Below, piece by piece: positions 1 through 6,792 of a stretch of DNA of 30,005 nt. Below the pieces are notes generated by a model. The model worked only from the letters and a program-made list of their open reading frames with translations, was not told the origin of the DNA and did no database searches. Source of the DNA: CAYWTX01 sp964461295 (GTDB lineage Bacteria > Planctomycetota > Phycisphaerae > SM23-33). The position numbers were made by a program, and so were the translations under genes. The stretch's first letter is position 1, and every line of letters begins with the position of its first letter. Where the stretch lies: assembly GCA_964461295.1 (NCBI GenBank), contig CAYWTX010000700.1:1-30005 (forward strand), written 5' to 3'.

Positions 1-93
1 CTGCGCTGGGACCCGGCGGCGGAACAGTTCGCGGGCGACGAGGAAGCGAACCGGATGCTCTCGCGCGCGATGCGCGAGCCGTGGCGACTGTGA
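1..93 (+). CDS. Gfo/Idh/MocA-family oxidoreductase, C-terminal end only
   Basis: The window opens inside a gene. The first 30 codons end in TGA at 91-93 and encode the typical tail of the planctomycete Gfo/Idh/MocA oxidoreductases (LRWDP...EQF.GD.EANRML...REPWRL). Members of this family are NAD(P)-dependent, often exported, dehydrogenases that oxidise or reduce sugar hydroxyls. The Rossmann domain lies off the left edge, so substrate and export signal cannot be judged. The same tail recurs at 3886-3978 with about 78 of 93 bases identical by hand count, which points to two closely related paralogues. The DUF6807 gene follows after about 100 bp on the same strand. Confidence 0.8.
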   Translation: MRWDPAAEQFAGDEEANRMLSRAMREPWRL

Positions 94-196
94 CCACGGA
101 CAGTTGAGGATGGCTGGATTTGTGTAACGCTCCACAAGTAACGGCTAGCGGCGTCATCCGTGTGGGCCGTACAATAGGGTTGAAAGGAAGACGACG

Positions 197-1195
197 ATGA
201 CATATTTGCGTTTGTTGATCGCCCTGTCCGCTCTGGTTGTCTTGTGCCGCGTTGGGATGCCGCAAGCTTCGAGCGATGGGCGGGCTTCGCGGGGCCTGGC
301 GTCAGAGGACCGACCTGCTTCGGCGCCCGTACGCGCCCTGACCTGGCAGACCAGCGACACGTCGGTCACGCTGCTCGATGCCGGCAAGATGGTCTGGCAG
401 CACGTGCATGATCCCAACACGGGCAAACCCTATATGCGATTCGGCCTTCTGGACGGCACGGAGTTGACGCGCCCGTGTCCGCTGCCAAAGGGCTACAAAC
501 CATCGGATCACCCTTGGCACCGAGCGCTCTGGTGGTCGTGGAAGTTCATCGACGGCGTGAACGTCTGGGAGAAGAACGAGAAGGGAACGTTCGCCGGCAA
601 GGCCCAGGTGCGGCACCAAGACGATGGTGCGGCCGTCATCACGATGAAGGTGGTCCACGGCCCTGACGGCGGGCCGGCTCTCGTCAACGAGAACCGCGCC
701 GTTTCAGTCGGCGCGCCGGACGCGGCCGGGCAGTACCTGGTCGAATGGGAGGCCGTCTTCGCGCCCGCGGGCGAGAAGAACGTGGTGTTCCAGAAGAACT
801 TCTACGGCGGGTTTGCCTGGCGCGGCGCCGGCGAAATGGCCCGCAAGCCGTGGCAGTTCTTCGACCACGACGGACGAAAGGACGGCCAGATCGACCGCCA
901 GAAGGCGCGATGGGTTGCGATGACCGGCAAGATGGCCAACGGGCGGGAAGTCTGCATCGCGATCTTCGACCACCCCTCCAACCCACGGCATCCCGCGCCG
1001 TGGTGCGTCATCAACAGCATGCCTTACTTCAATCCAGCCTTCACCGGCGCGGAAGACTACACCCTCAAGGCTGGGACAAACCTTACGCTGCGATACGGTG
1101 TTCTAGTATCGCCTGGCAAGCTGGACGCGGCCGCCGTCGAACAGCATTGGAAGACCTATGCGGAGAGGAAGCCGAAAGATGGGAAGCCTGAGTAG
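197..1195 (+). CDS. DUF6807 (PmoA-like) exported protein
   Basis: A 332-residue protein with an N-terminal signal peptide (hydrophobic stretch about 4-18, LRLLIALSALVVLC). The rest matches the DUF6807 family, often annotated 'methane oxygenase PmoA' although it is not a methane monooxygenase subunit. The family hallmark DHPWHRALWW is at about 104-113, followed by a Trp-rich segment and later DHPSNPRHPAPW. The fold is expected to be a beta-sandwich resembling aldose-epimerase or CBM proteins. In Planctomycetes and Verrucomicrobia such genes often sit beside Gfo/Idh/MocA oxidoreductases, as here. The ATG follows AAAGGAAG at a normal distance. Its end overlaps the start of the next gene by 17 bp, suggesting an operon. 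The biochemical role is unknown; sugar or glycoside binding is an inference from context. Confidence 0.8.
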   Translation: MTYLRLLIALSALVVLCRVGMPQASSDGRASRGLASEDRPASAPVRALTWQTSDTSVTLLDAGKMVWQHVHDPNTGKPYMRFGLLDGTELTRPCPLPKGYKPSDHPWHRALWWSWKFIDGVNVWEKNEKGTFAGKAQVRHQDDGAAVITMKVVHGPDGGPALVNENRAVSVGAPDAAGQYLVEWEAVFAPAGEKNVVFQKNFYGGFAWRGAGEMARKPWQFFDHDGRKDGQIDRQKARWVAMTGKMANGREVCIAIFDHPSNPRHPAPWCVINSMPYFNPAFTGAEDYTLKAGTNLTLRYGVLVSPGKLDAAAVEQHWKTYAERKPKDGKPE

Positions 1196-2501
1196 ACGCC
1201 GGTTCCTGAAGGGCGCGGCCGCGGCCGCCGGGTCGGCCATCGCGTTCCCGACCATCGTATCGGCCTCGGCCTTGGGCAAGGACGGAGCCGTCCCGCCGAG
1301 CGATCGCGTCGCGCTCGGTTACATCGGCCTGGGGCCGCGCGGCATGATGGATCTTCGCGAGCAGATGGGCGTCTCGGGGGCCCAACTCGTGGCGGTGTGC
1401 GATGTCTGGAAGAACCGCCGAGATCGCGCCAAGCAGATGGTGGACCAGCACTACCGCAATGCCGACTGCAAGGCGTACGTGGATTTCCGTGACCTGCTGG
1501 CCCGCCCTGACATCGACGCCGTCGGCATAGCCTCTCCCGACCACTGGCACGTCCCGATGACGATCCTGGCGGCCCAGGCCGGCAAGGACGTGTCTTGTGA
1601 GAAGCCGTTGGGCATCAGCGTGGCGGAAGACCTGGCTTGCCGGGACGTGATCAAACGACACGCACGCGTGTTCCAGTACGGCACCGAGGCGAGGTCCAAC
1701 CCGCGAAGGCGAGAGGCGTGCGAGATCGTCCGAAGCGGCGCGCTGGGGACGATCCGCGAAGTCCACGTCTTCGCGCCCAACAGCAATCCCGGCGGGTCGC
1801 TGGCGCCTAAACCCGTCCCAAGCGACCTGGACTACGACCTCTGGTTGGGGCCGGCGCCGTGGCGGCCTTACAGCGGCTGCCCCAATGGTGGCGATGGTTG
1901 GTTCCACGTGCGCGACTACGCCCTGGGGTTCATCGCCGGCTGGGCCGCCCATCCGCTGGACCTGATGGTTTGGGCCTACGACATCCACAAGACCGGCCCC
2001 TGGGAAGTCGAAGGCACCGGCAAGATCGACACGCGCGGCTGCAATGATGCGGTCTACGACTGGGACGTGCGGTTCGCGCTGGCCAACGGCGTTCGCATGA
2101 CGCTTCGCACGAATGGCTCGCCGGGTGCGGCGCCCCACTCCTGCTGTTCGCGGCTGAACAGCGACTATGTCTTGTTCGTCGGCGAGCGCGGGTGGATCGC
2201 CTTCGGCTATTACTGCAATGCGCAAGCCGATCCGCCGGAGTTGCTTCGCGAGCCGCGAAACGTCCGCCTGACCGAGAGTCGCGGGCAGGAGGACAACTTC
2301 ATCCAGTGCGTCCGCACGCGCCGGACTCCGGTCAGTCCCATCGACGACGCCGTGAACAGCGACCTGATCAGCCAGGTCGCCGATATCGCCATTCGCAGCG
2401 GGCGCAAGATCAAATGGGACCCGCTCAAGGGCGAGGTCATCGGCGACGCCGAGGCCGCCCGCCTGTGCAACCGGGCCACGCGGGCCCCCTGGCGGGCATA
2501 G
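1179..2501 (+). CDS. Tat-exported Gfo/Idh/MocA-family oxidoreductase
   Basis: A 440-residue NAD(P)-dependent oxidoreductase. I chose the ATG at 1179 over an in-frame ATG at 1158 because GGAGAGGAA (1162-1170) lies 8 bases before it and the protein then begins directly with a twin-arginine signal (SRRRFLKGAAAAAGSA). The Rossmann nucleotide motif GYIGLGPRG is at about 47-55, DHWHVP at 121-126, and the family catalytic motif EKP at 141-143. The C-terminal half carries the GFO_IDH_MocA_C sheet domain (for example GWAAHPLDLMVWA) and ends in the usual APWR tail. Export folded through Tat fits a periplasmic enzyme that carries its own cofactor. Related exported enzymes make or reduce 3-keto-sugars; the substrate here is not evident. 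It overlaps the DUF6807 gene and is probably co-transcribed with it. Confidence 0.9.
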   Translation: MGSLSRRRFLKGAAAAAGSAIAFPTIVSASALGKDGAVPPSDRVALGYIGLGPRGMMDLREQMGVSGAQLVAVCDVWKNRRDRAKQMVDQHYRNADCKAYVDFRDLLARPDIDAVGIASPDHWHVPMTILAAQAGKDVSCEKPLGISVAEDLACRDVIKRHARVFQYGTEARSNPRRREACEIVRSGALGTIREVHVFAPNSNPGGSLAPKPVPSDLDYDLWLGPAPWRPYSGCPNGGDGWFHVRDYALGFIAGWAAHPLDLMVWAYDIHKTGPWEVEGTGKIDTRGCNDAVYDWDVRFALANGVRMTLRTNGSPGAAPHSCCSRLNSDYVLFVGERGWIAFGYYCNAQADPPELLREPRNVRLTESRGQEDNFIQCVRTRRTPVSPIDDAVNSDLISQVADIAIRSGRKIKWDPLKGEVIGDAEAARLCNRATRAPWRA

Positions 2502-2596
2502 GTTGACTTCCGCCTGTCAAGCGGTCAGGGCTGTCGCCCGATTGAGCCCTGGAACATTCGCATTGGGATATGGTTTATCGGAAAGGAAGGTTTACG

Positions 2597-3562
2597 ATGT
2601 CGCAAGACGCTCGGAGCAACAACTTGTTCTCACCTTCTGCCGCCTGGTCCCGTCGTAAGGTCCTGAAGGCGGGCGCGGTGGCGGCTGGCGTGATCGCAGG
2701 CGGCCTGGGCCGCGTGGCTGTCGCAGGCCCCCCCGGCGGGCAGGAGGCGGACGCCAAGAAGCCGTTCTCGCTGCGCCATGTCCTTGCCTCCAGCATGTAC
2801 GAGAAAGGCATCGAGATCGAGCGAATCCTGCCGGAGGTACGCAAGACCGGGATGGAAGCCCTCGACGTCTGGGCGCAGAATTGGGTGCCCCATCGAGACC
2901 AGATCGAGAAGATGGGGCACGACAAGTTCCTGAAGCTGCTTGAGGAAAACCGGGCCCGGCTGGCGAGCGTGAGCTGCTACCGCCTCGGGCCGTTCGGCCT
3001 GAAGGACGAGCTGCCCGTCATCAAGAAACTCGGCGGAGACCTGGCCATCGCCGGTTCGGCGGGCGGCGGCAAGGACGTGAAGGAGGCCGTCAAGGCCTTC
3101 GTGGACAAACTCCAGCCCACCGTCGAGCTTGGCGAGAAGCTCGGCGTCACCATCGGCATCGAGAACCACGGCGGGTCGCTGCTATCCAGCCCCGACTCCA
3201 TCCGGTACTTCGCGGAGTTCGCCAAGTCGCCTCGCCTGGGCCTGGTCTTCGCGCCGTACCACCTCCCGCAGGATCCCAAGGTCCTTGGCGACCTGATCCG
3301 GGAGGTGGGCCGCAAGATCGCCCACATCTACCTGTGGCAGAAGGCCAGCGCCCCAAAGGGCGCCAAGGCCGAGCCGATCCATCAGCTCCCCGGCTTCGGC
3401 ACGCTGGACTTTGTGCCCGTCATCGCCGCGCTGAAGGCGGCAAACTACACGGGTTGGAGCGAGGTCTTCATGCACGGCAAGGTCGCCGGCACCTTGGAGG
3501 AGATCACCGCCGTAGTGACGCGCTCCCGCAAGCACATCGACGAGTGCGTGGCGAAGGTTTGA
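2597..3562 (+). CDS. Tat-exported sugar phosphate isomerase/epimerase-like TIM-barrel protein
   Basis: A 321-residue protein of the xylose isomerase-like (AP endonuclease family 2) TIM-barrel superfamily. The ATG at 2597 is preferred to one at 2570: GGAAGG at 2585-2590 lies 6 bases upstream and the protein then has a twin-arginine signal (WSRRKVLKAGAVAAGV) within its first 40 residues. Barrel motifs include IGIENHGG in the middle (the metal-binding Glu strand region) and GFGTLDFVPVIAALKAANYTGWSEVF near the end, a common signature of this family. Such proteins usually isomerise or epimerise keto-sugars using a divalent metal. It sits about 95 bp after the oxidoreductase on the same strand, consistent with a shared sugar pathway. 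The exact substrate cannot be read from sequence. Confidence 0.85.
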   Translation: MSQDARSNNLFSPSAAWSRRKVLKAGAVAAGVIAGGLGRVAVAGPPGGQEADAKKPFSLRHVLASSMYEKGIEIERILPEVRKTGMEALDVWAQNWVPHRDQIEKMGHDKFLKLLEENRARLASVSCYRLGPFGLKDELPVIKKLGGDLAIAGSAGGGKDVKEAVKAFVDKLQPTVELGEKLGVTIGIENHGGSLLSSPDSIRYFAEFAKSPRLGLVFAPYHLPQDPKVLGDLIREVGRKIAHIYLWQKASAPKGAKAEPIHQLPGFGTLDFVPVIAALKAANYTGWSEVFMHGKVAGTLEEITAVVTRSRKHIDECVAKV

Positions 3563-3574
3563 CCCAGGTTGCCC

Positions 3575-3978
3575 GCGACGACTACTCGATCGGCTTCATG
3601 GCCGGCACGGGCGTCCACTCGCTGGACATAGCGCAGTGGGGCAACGGCACGGACCGCACCGGGCCGGTCGCCGCCAAGGGCAACGGCGTCGACGCCAGCC
3701 CGAAGTTGCTGCTGAAGGTGCAGCGCCACCCGAATGAGACGCGGCTGGTCCGGTCCGACAACCACGCCCTGCACTTTCTGGACTGCGTCCGCACTCGCCG
3801 GCAGACCATCGCACCGGCCGAGGTCGCCCACCGCTCGACCACCCTCTGCCATTTGGGTTACATCGCCTGCCGCTTGAACACCAGGCTGCGATGGAACCCG
3901 GCGACGGAGCAGTTCCCGGGTGACGACGAGGCGAACCGGATGCTGCACGGCGCGTTGCGCGAGCCGTGGCGACTGTAA
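3575..3978 (+). pseudogene. Remnant of a Gfo/Idh/MocA-family oxidoreductase
   Basis: Directly after the isomerase stop codon an open frame encodes only pieces of a Gfo/Idh/MocA C-terminal domain: IGFMAGTGVHSLDIAQWGNGTD, then a jump to the final segment (NHALHFLDCVRTRRQTIAPAEVAHRS and LRWNPATEQF...REPWRL). The Rossmann domain, the EKP motif and a large middle portion of the C-terminal domain are missing, and there is no convincing start codon or ribosome site. The last 93 bases resemble bases 1-93 closely. I read it as a doubly deleted relic of a paralogue, possibly left by recombination between duplicates. It could alternatively be a sequence-assembly join. Confidence 0.75.
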
Positions 3979-3991
3979 TCGACGCTACATC

Positions 3992-4019
3992 TTGCAGTAT
4001 GGGTGCTATTCTGTATAAT
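3992..4019 (+). promoter_or_regulatory. Sigma-70-like promoter for the KAP gene pair
   Basis: TTGCAG at 3992-3997 and TATAAT at 4014-4019 are separated by 16 bp, a near-consensus vegetative promoter. It lies just after the oxidoreductase relic and about 20-30 bp before the ribosome-binding site TTAGGAG that precedes the KAP genes. It suggests the KAP pair is transcribed independently of the sugar cluster. Confidence 0.65.
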
Positions 4020-4037
4020 CAGAACTTAGGAGCGACA

Positions 4038-4082
4038 ATGCAGGAATGCGTGTTTCCCTCTGCAATGCTGTTCGCGCACTGA
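4038..4082 (+). CDS. Possible 14-residue leader peptide overlapping the KAP gene start
   Basis: The best ribosome-binding site in this region (TTAGGAG at 4026-4032) is spaced for the ATG at 4038, not for the ATG at 4046 that opens the long frame. Translation from 4038 gives MQECVFPSAMLFAH and stops at TGA 4080-4082, out of frame with the KAP protein. It may be a leader that couples translation to the downstream frame, or a sign that the true N-terminus carries a frameshift. There is no independent support for the peptide itself. Confidence 0.25.
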   Translation: MQECVFPSAMLFAH

Positions 4083-5224
4083 ACAATCCAGTGGCAAGGC
4101 GCTGGCTGGATATACTGGCAATGGCCTTCTGCGCTTGGATGATTCTCCTCGCCACACTACCCGCTATCGAATTGGCGAAAGAGGGCATTGTTCGGTTGCT
4201 GGAAGGGTTCTGTCTTAACCTCCCAGGTCCAAAGACGTTGCAGTGGCTCGTACTTTTGTCCTCATTGACCCTCGCGTCTGCGGGGGCGCTGATTCCGTTA
4301 GCAATGTCCGGAGGGCTGCATCGCGGGCATTTAAGGCATCTGCACCGCTTTCCCCCCACCTGGATGGCCGCCGTCCTAGTCATACTCACAATATCAGTTT
4401 ATCCCCCACGAACAATAGACTCTCCGGATTGGGCATTTAGTTGCCTTGGGAGCCTTGTGATCCTCACGGTGGCTGCGGCATTGGCCATGCTGGTTGTCGT
4501 CAGCCCTTGGACCCAATTCCATGGCTGGCTCGAACGCACAGCGTCTCGCAAGGAACCCTCTCGTGAACCAGTTCATCCTCAACAGACCCTTACGGATGAT
4601 CCCGAGACAATCTTGGCGTGGCTCAACACGGACGATGCTGTCACGAAACCAGCGGATGACCGCTTTGGTGCAGACCGCCTCGCGCTCCATCTAGCGGAAG
4701 TTCTACAGAGCGGCGCTGCCCGAAGAGTGGGGCTCCTCGGCCCGTGGGGTGCCGGCAAGACAACCGTGCTGACGCTGGTCGAACACTATATCGGGGAACA
4801 CCATTCCGGCAAGAACGAACCACGCATCATCTCCTGCAGAGTCAATGCATGGGGGTTCCTCAAAGACTCGGCCCCTGCTTTAGTCCTTCGGACGGCTCTG
4901 ATTGAGTTGAAGAAGCATGTGGACTGTTTAGCCCTCCAGAACGTCCCTGCGCGGTATAGCCAGGCTGCCAAGGCCATCGGAGGGAATCTAGTGGAGGCGG
5001 CCCTTTCCATGGTGTCAGCCCCAGACCCCGTTGAACAACTTCGTCGTATGGCTGTTCCCCTTGAGGCAATAAATGCACGGTTACTTATAATCGTTGAAGA
5101 TGTGGACCGGAATCAGTTATCGGGAACGCCCCCCGCACACTTGGAGTTGGAGTCTTTGCTCGACGATATGCGTGATGTCCCTAGACTTTCGTTCGTGATT
5201 TCGCTCAGCTTGGGTGAGAGATGA
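4046..5224 (+). CDS. KAP-family P-loop NTPase, N-terminal part (membrane segments and ATPase core)
   Basis: 392 residues. The N-terminal third has several hydrophobic, likely transmembrane segments (about 24-48, 68-90, 107-120, 132-152). A P-loop follows: Walker A GPWGAGKT at about 233-240, and Walker B LLIIVEDVDR near 349-358. A membrane-inserted N-terminus before a KAP-type NTPase core is typical of KAP proteins (named after Kidins220/ARMS and PifA), some of which take part in phage exclusion. The frame stops soon after Walker B, before the rest of the NTPase domain. That rest is encoded in the next frame, which starts within the stop (ATGA, 5221-5224). Base composition is unlike the neighbours (26 of 60 GC at 4381-4440), suggesting transfer. 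Either a split gene or a one-base frameshift is possible. Confidence 0.7.
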   Translation: MRVSLCNAVRALNNPVARRWLDILAMAFCAWMILLATLPAIELAKEGIVRLLEGFCLNLPGPKTLQWLVLLSSLTLASAGALIPLAMSGGLHRGHLRHLHRFPPTWMAAVLVILTISVYPPRTIDSPDWAFSCLGSLVILTVAAALAMLVVVSPWTQFHGWLERTASRKEPSREPVHPQQTLTDDPETILAWLNTDDAVTKPADDRFGADRLALHLAEVLQSGAARRVGLLGPWGAGKTTVLTLVEHYIGEHHSGKNEPRIISCRVNAWGFLKDSAPALVLRTALIELKKHVDCLALQNVPARYSQAAKAIGGNLVEAALSMVSAPDPVEQLRRMAVPLEAINARLLIIVEDVDRNQLSGTPPAHLELESLLDDMRDVPRLSFVISLSLGER

Positions 5225-6711
5225 TCCAATTCGATTTCAAAAGGCTTCTTGACCTGGAATTCGAGGTGCCACCTCTGGACTCAGGCTTGACGTGGAGAAC
5301 GATAAGAAGCATTTTCCGCCGTTGCGAACAATTCTCTACCGATAGTGGGGACATTTCCCCCGAGAGGAACGAGAGCCCCGACCCTTTCCACTTTGAGGAT
5401 CCTGTAGTCATCTATTTCGTGTCCGAACTGTCTATTGTACCGAGCGCGCTCATTCACCTTCTGCAGCGCCCACGCATACTTAAGAGCGCTCTCAGGCGCA
5501 CCTGGGTTGCATGGCAGACACTACATGGCGAGGTGAGCCTTCGTGACCTGCTGGTGTGGTCCACTATAGTCACCGTGGACTCGGCGGCATCTTCATTCGT
5601 CCGCGAGGCGCGTCATCTTCTTGTCGGAGAGAAAGAGGACTCAAGGAAGGAGGCGGAGAAGTTGTGGGGGGAGCTACGTACTGCCGCCGCCCAAGATGCC
5701 AAGACCGCCCTGTGGACTTTAGTACAGTATCTTCTTCCTCCGGCATCAAGGCAATCTATTTCGAAACCCCAAGGAGTAAAGAGCGATCGACACTGGATTA
5801 GAACGGTAAGTGGGTTCATGGCCGCCGATGCCGTTCGCGACCAGACCGTTCTCCACGACTTTCTCGCTTTCAAGACAGGAGGCAACTCCGAACCTCTAGT
5901 AAACGGGTTGTTCGATAGCCGGTACGGCGATGCATTCGAGACGCTTTATGAGGCGCGTCTAAGCGATAGAGTCGCGATGGGAGTCGAAGAGGCAATGGAT
6001 TTGGCAACCTTGGTTTTCCGTAACCTCCGTGAAACAGGCGTGTCGGCAACATTGGATAGAGCACCGGGCGTCTTTTCGCTCTGGCGAGTCATGAAAAAGG
6101 GAGAACGTCATTACGACAGAGATGCATATGCGACTTGGGTTGCGGCGGAAATTACTGCGGCGGCCCTCGTGGGCATGAAACTTGCGACGGAAATAGAGTA
6201 TTACTGGGCCGGTAAGTATACCCCCGCCGAAGGAGAGGCATCCGCGACTGTCCGCCAACATGTAATCCAGTGGGCGGAACACAACCTCTCCGCGGGTCTG
6301 CTAACGCAAGTACTTAGTGCCGAACACCCATACCTGCTTCGCCATTTCGTGCTTGGGCCCCCAAGGGAGAATCTGGTGCCAGAGCCGCAATGGTCGCTCT
6401 GGGGCATGCTACGAAGGTTGCTCCCGGCTGCTCTGGAAGCAAACCCCTCGCTGATGCTCCCCCAGATCGTGCTCCTATTTTCTGATTCCTCCACGAGGAT
6501 AACCTCCGAAGGACTTGAGGAGATCCACCGGATCAAACGTGACTGGTTGTTGACCCTCTTTGTTGATTTGGAGACTATATCTCAGTTTGTGTCGGCTCTC
6601 CTTGCGAAGGCCGATTCGTTGCCCCCCTGGCCATCACAGCACACTGTATTTATGGAGCCGCTCCTGCGCGAGTTGCGCCAGTGGCGGAGCGAGGGCCTAA
6701 CGGGCGCATGA
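5221..6711 (+). CDS. KAP-family NTPase, C-terminal part (rest of ATPase domain plus unknown helical region)
   Basis: 496 residues in the frame overlapping the previous gene by ATGA. The first residues (DFKRLLDLEFEVPPLD) match the strand that normally follows the Walker B and sensor region inside a KAP domain. About 75 residues on, LQRPRILKSALRRTWVAW with HGEVSLRDLLVW corresponds to the KAP 'PRdlkR...GEvnl.DLL' segment. The remaining 350 residues are mostly helical with no motif I recognise. It therefore looks like the second half of one protein of roughly 890 residues rather than a separate enzyme. GGGTGAGAG just before the ATG could act as a weak ribosome site, and stop-start overlap would permit coupled translation. 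Composition is again lower in GC than the flanks (28 of 60 at 5221-5280). Confidence 0.65.
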   Translation: MIQFDFKRLLDLEFEVPPLDSGLTWRTIRSIFRRCEQFSTDSGDISPERNESPDPFHFEDPVVIYFVSELSIVPSALIHLLQRPRILKSALRRTWVAWQTLHGEVSLRDLLVWSTIVTVDSAASSFVREARHLLVGEKEDSRKEAEKLWGELRTAAAQDAKTALWTLVQYLLPPASRQSISKPQGVKSDRHWIRTVSGFMAADAVRDQTVLHDFLAFKTGGNSEPLVNGLFDSRYGDAFETLYEARLSDRVAMGVEEAMDLATLVFRNLRETGVSATLDRAPGVFSLWRVMKKGERHYDRDAYATWVAAEITAAALVGMKLATEIEYYWAGKYTPAEGEASATVRQHVIQWAEHNLSAGLLTQVLSAEHPYLLRHFVLGPPRENLVPEPQWSLWGMLRRLLPAALEANPSLMLPQIVLLFSDSSTRITSEGLEEIHRIKRDWLLTLFVDLETISQFVSALLAKADSLPPWPSQHTVFMEPLLRELRQWRSEGLTGA

Positions 6712-6724
6712 TGCACGTTGGTTT

Positions 6725-6751
6725 TGACGTACGTCCAATCTGACGTACGTC
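6725..6751. promoter_or_regulatory. Tandem palindromic operator-like sites
   Basis: The 11-mer TGACGTACGTC occurs twice, at 6725-6735 and 6741-6751; each copy contains the perfect 10-bp palindrome GACGTACGTC. The copies are 16 bp apart and lie 40-70 bp before the ATG of the DUF1080 fusion gene. Two identical dyads in a short promoter-proximal gap look like a binding site for a dimeric regulator. No regulator gene is visible nearby. Confidence 0.5.
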
Positions 6752-6763
6752 TGTACGGGTTTT

Positions 6764-6778
6764 ACCGTGAACCACGGT
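6764..6778. repeat. Short inverted repeat before the DUF1080 fusion gene
   Basis: ACCGTG (6764-6769) and CACGGT (6773-6778) form a 6-bp stem with a 3-base loop, ending two bases before the AAGGAG ribosome site at 6781-6786. It could be an operator half-site pair or an mRNA hairpin near the ribosome site. Confidence 0.35.
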
Positions 6779-6792
6779 TGAAGGAGCGACGG

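Noticed and set aside
170..175. TACAAT as a -10 box for the DUF6807 gene
   Set aside because: No acceptable -35 element at 16-18 bp upstream, so the promoter is not supported.
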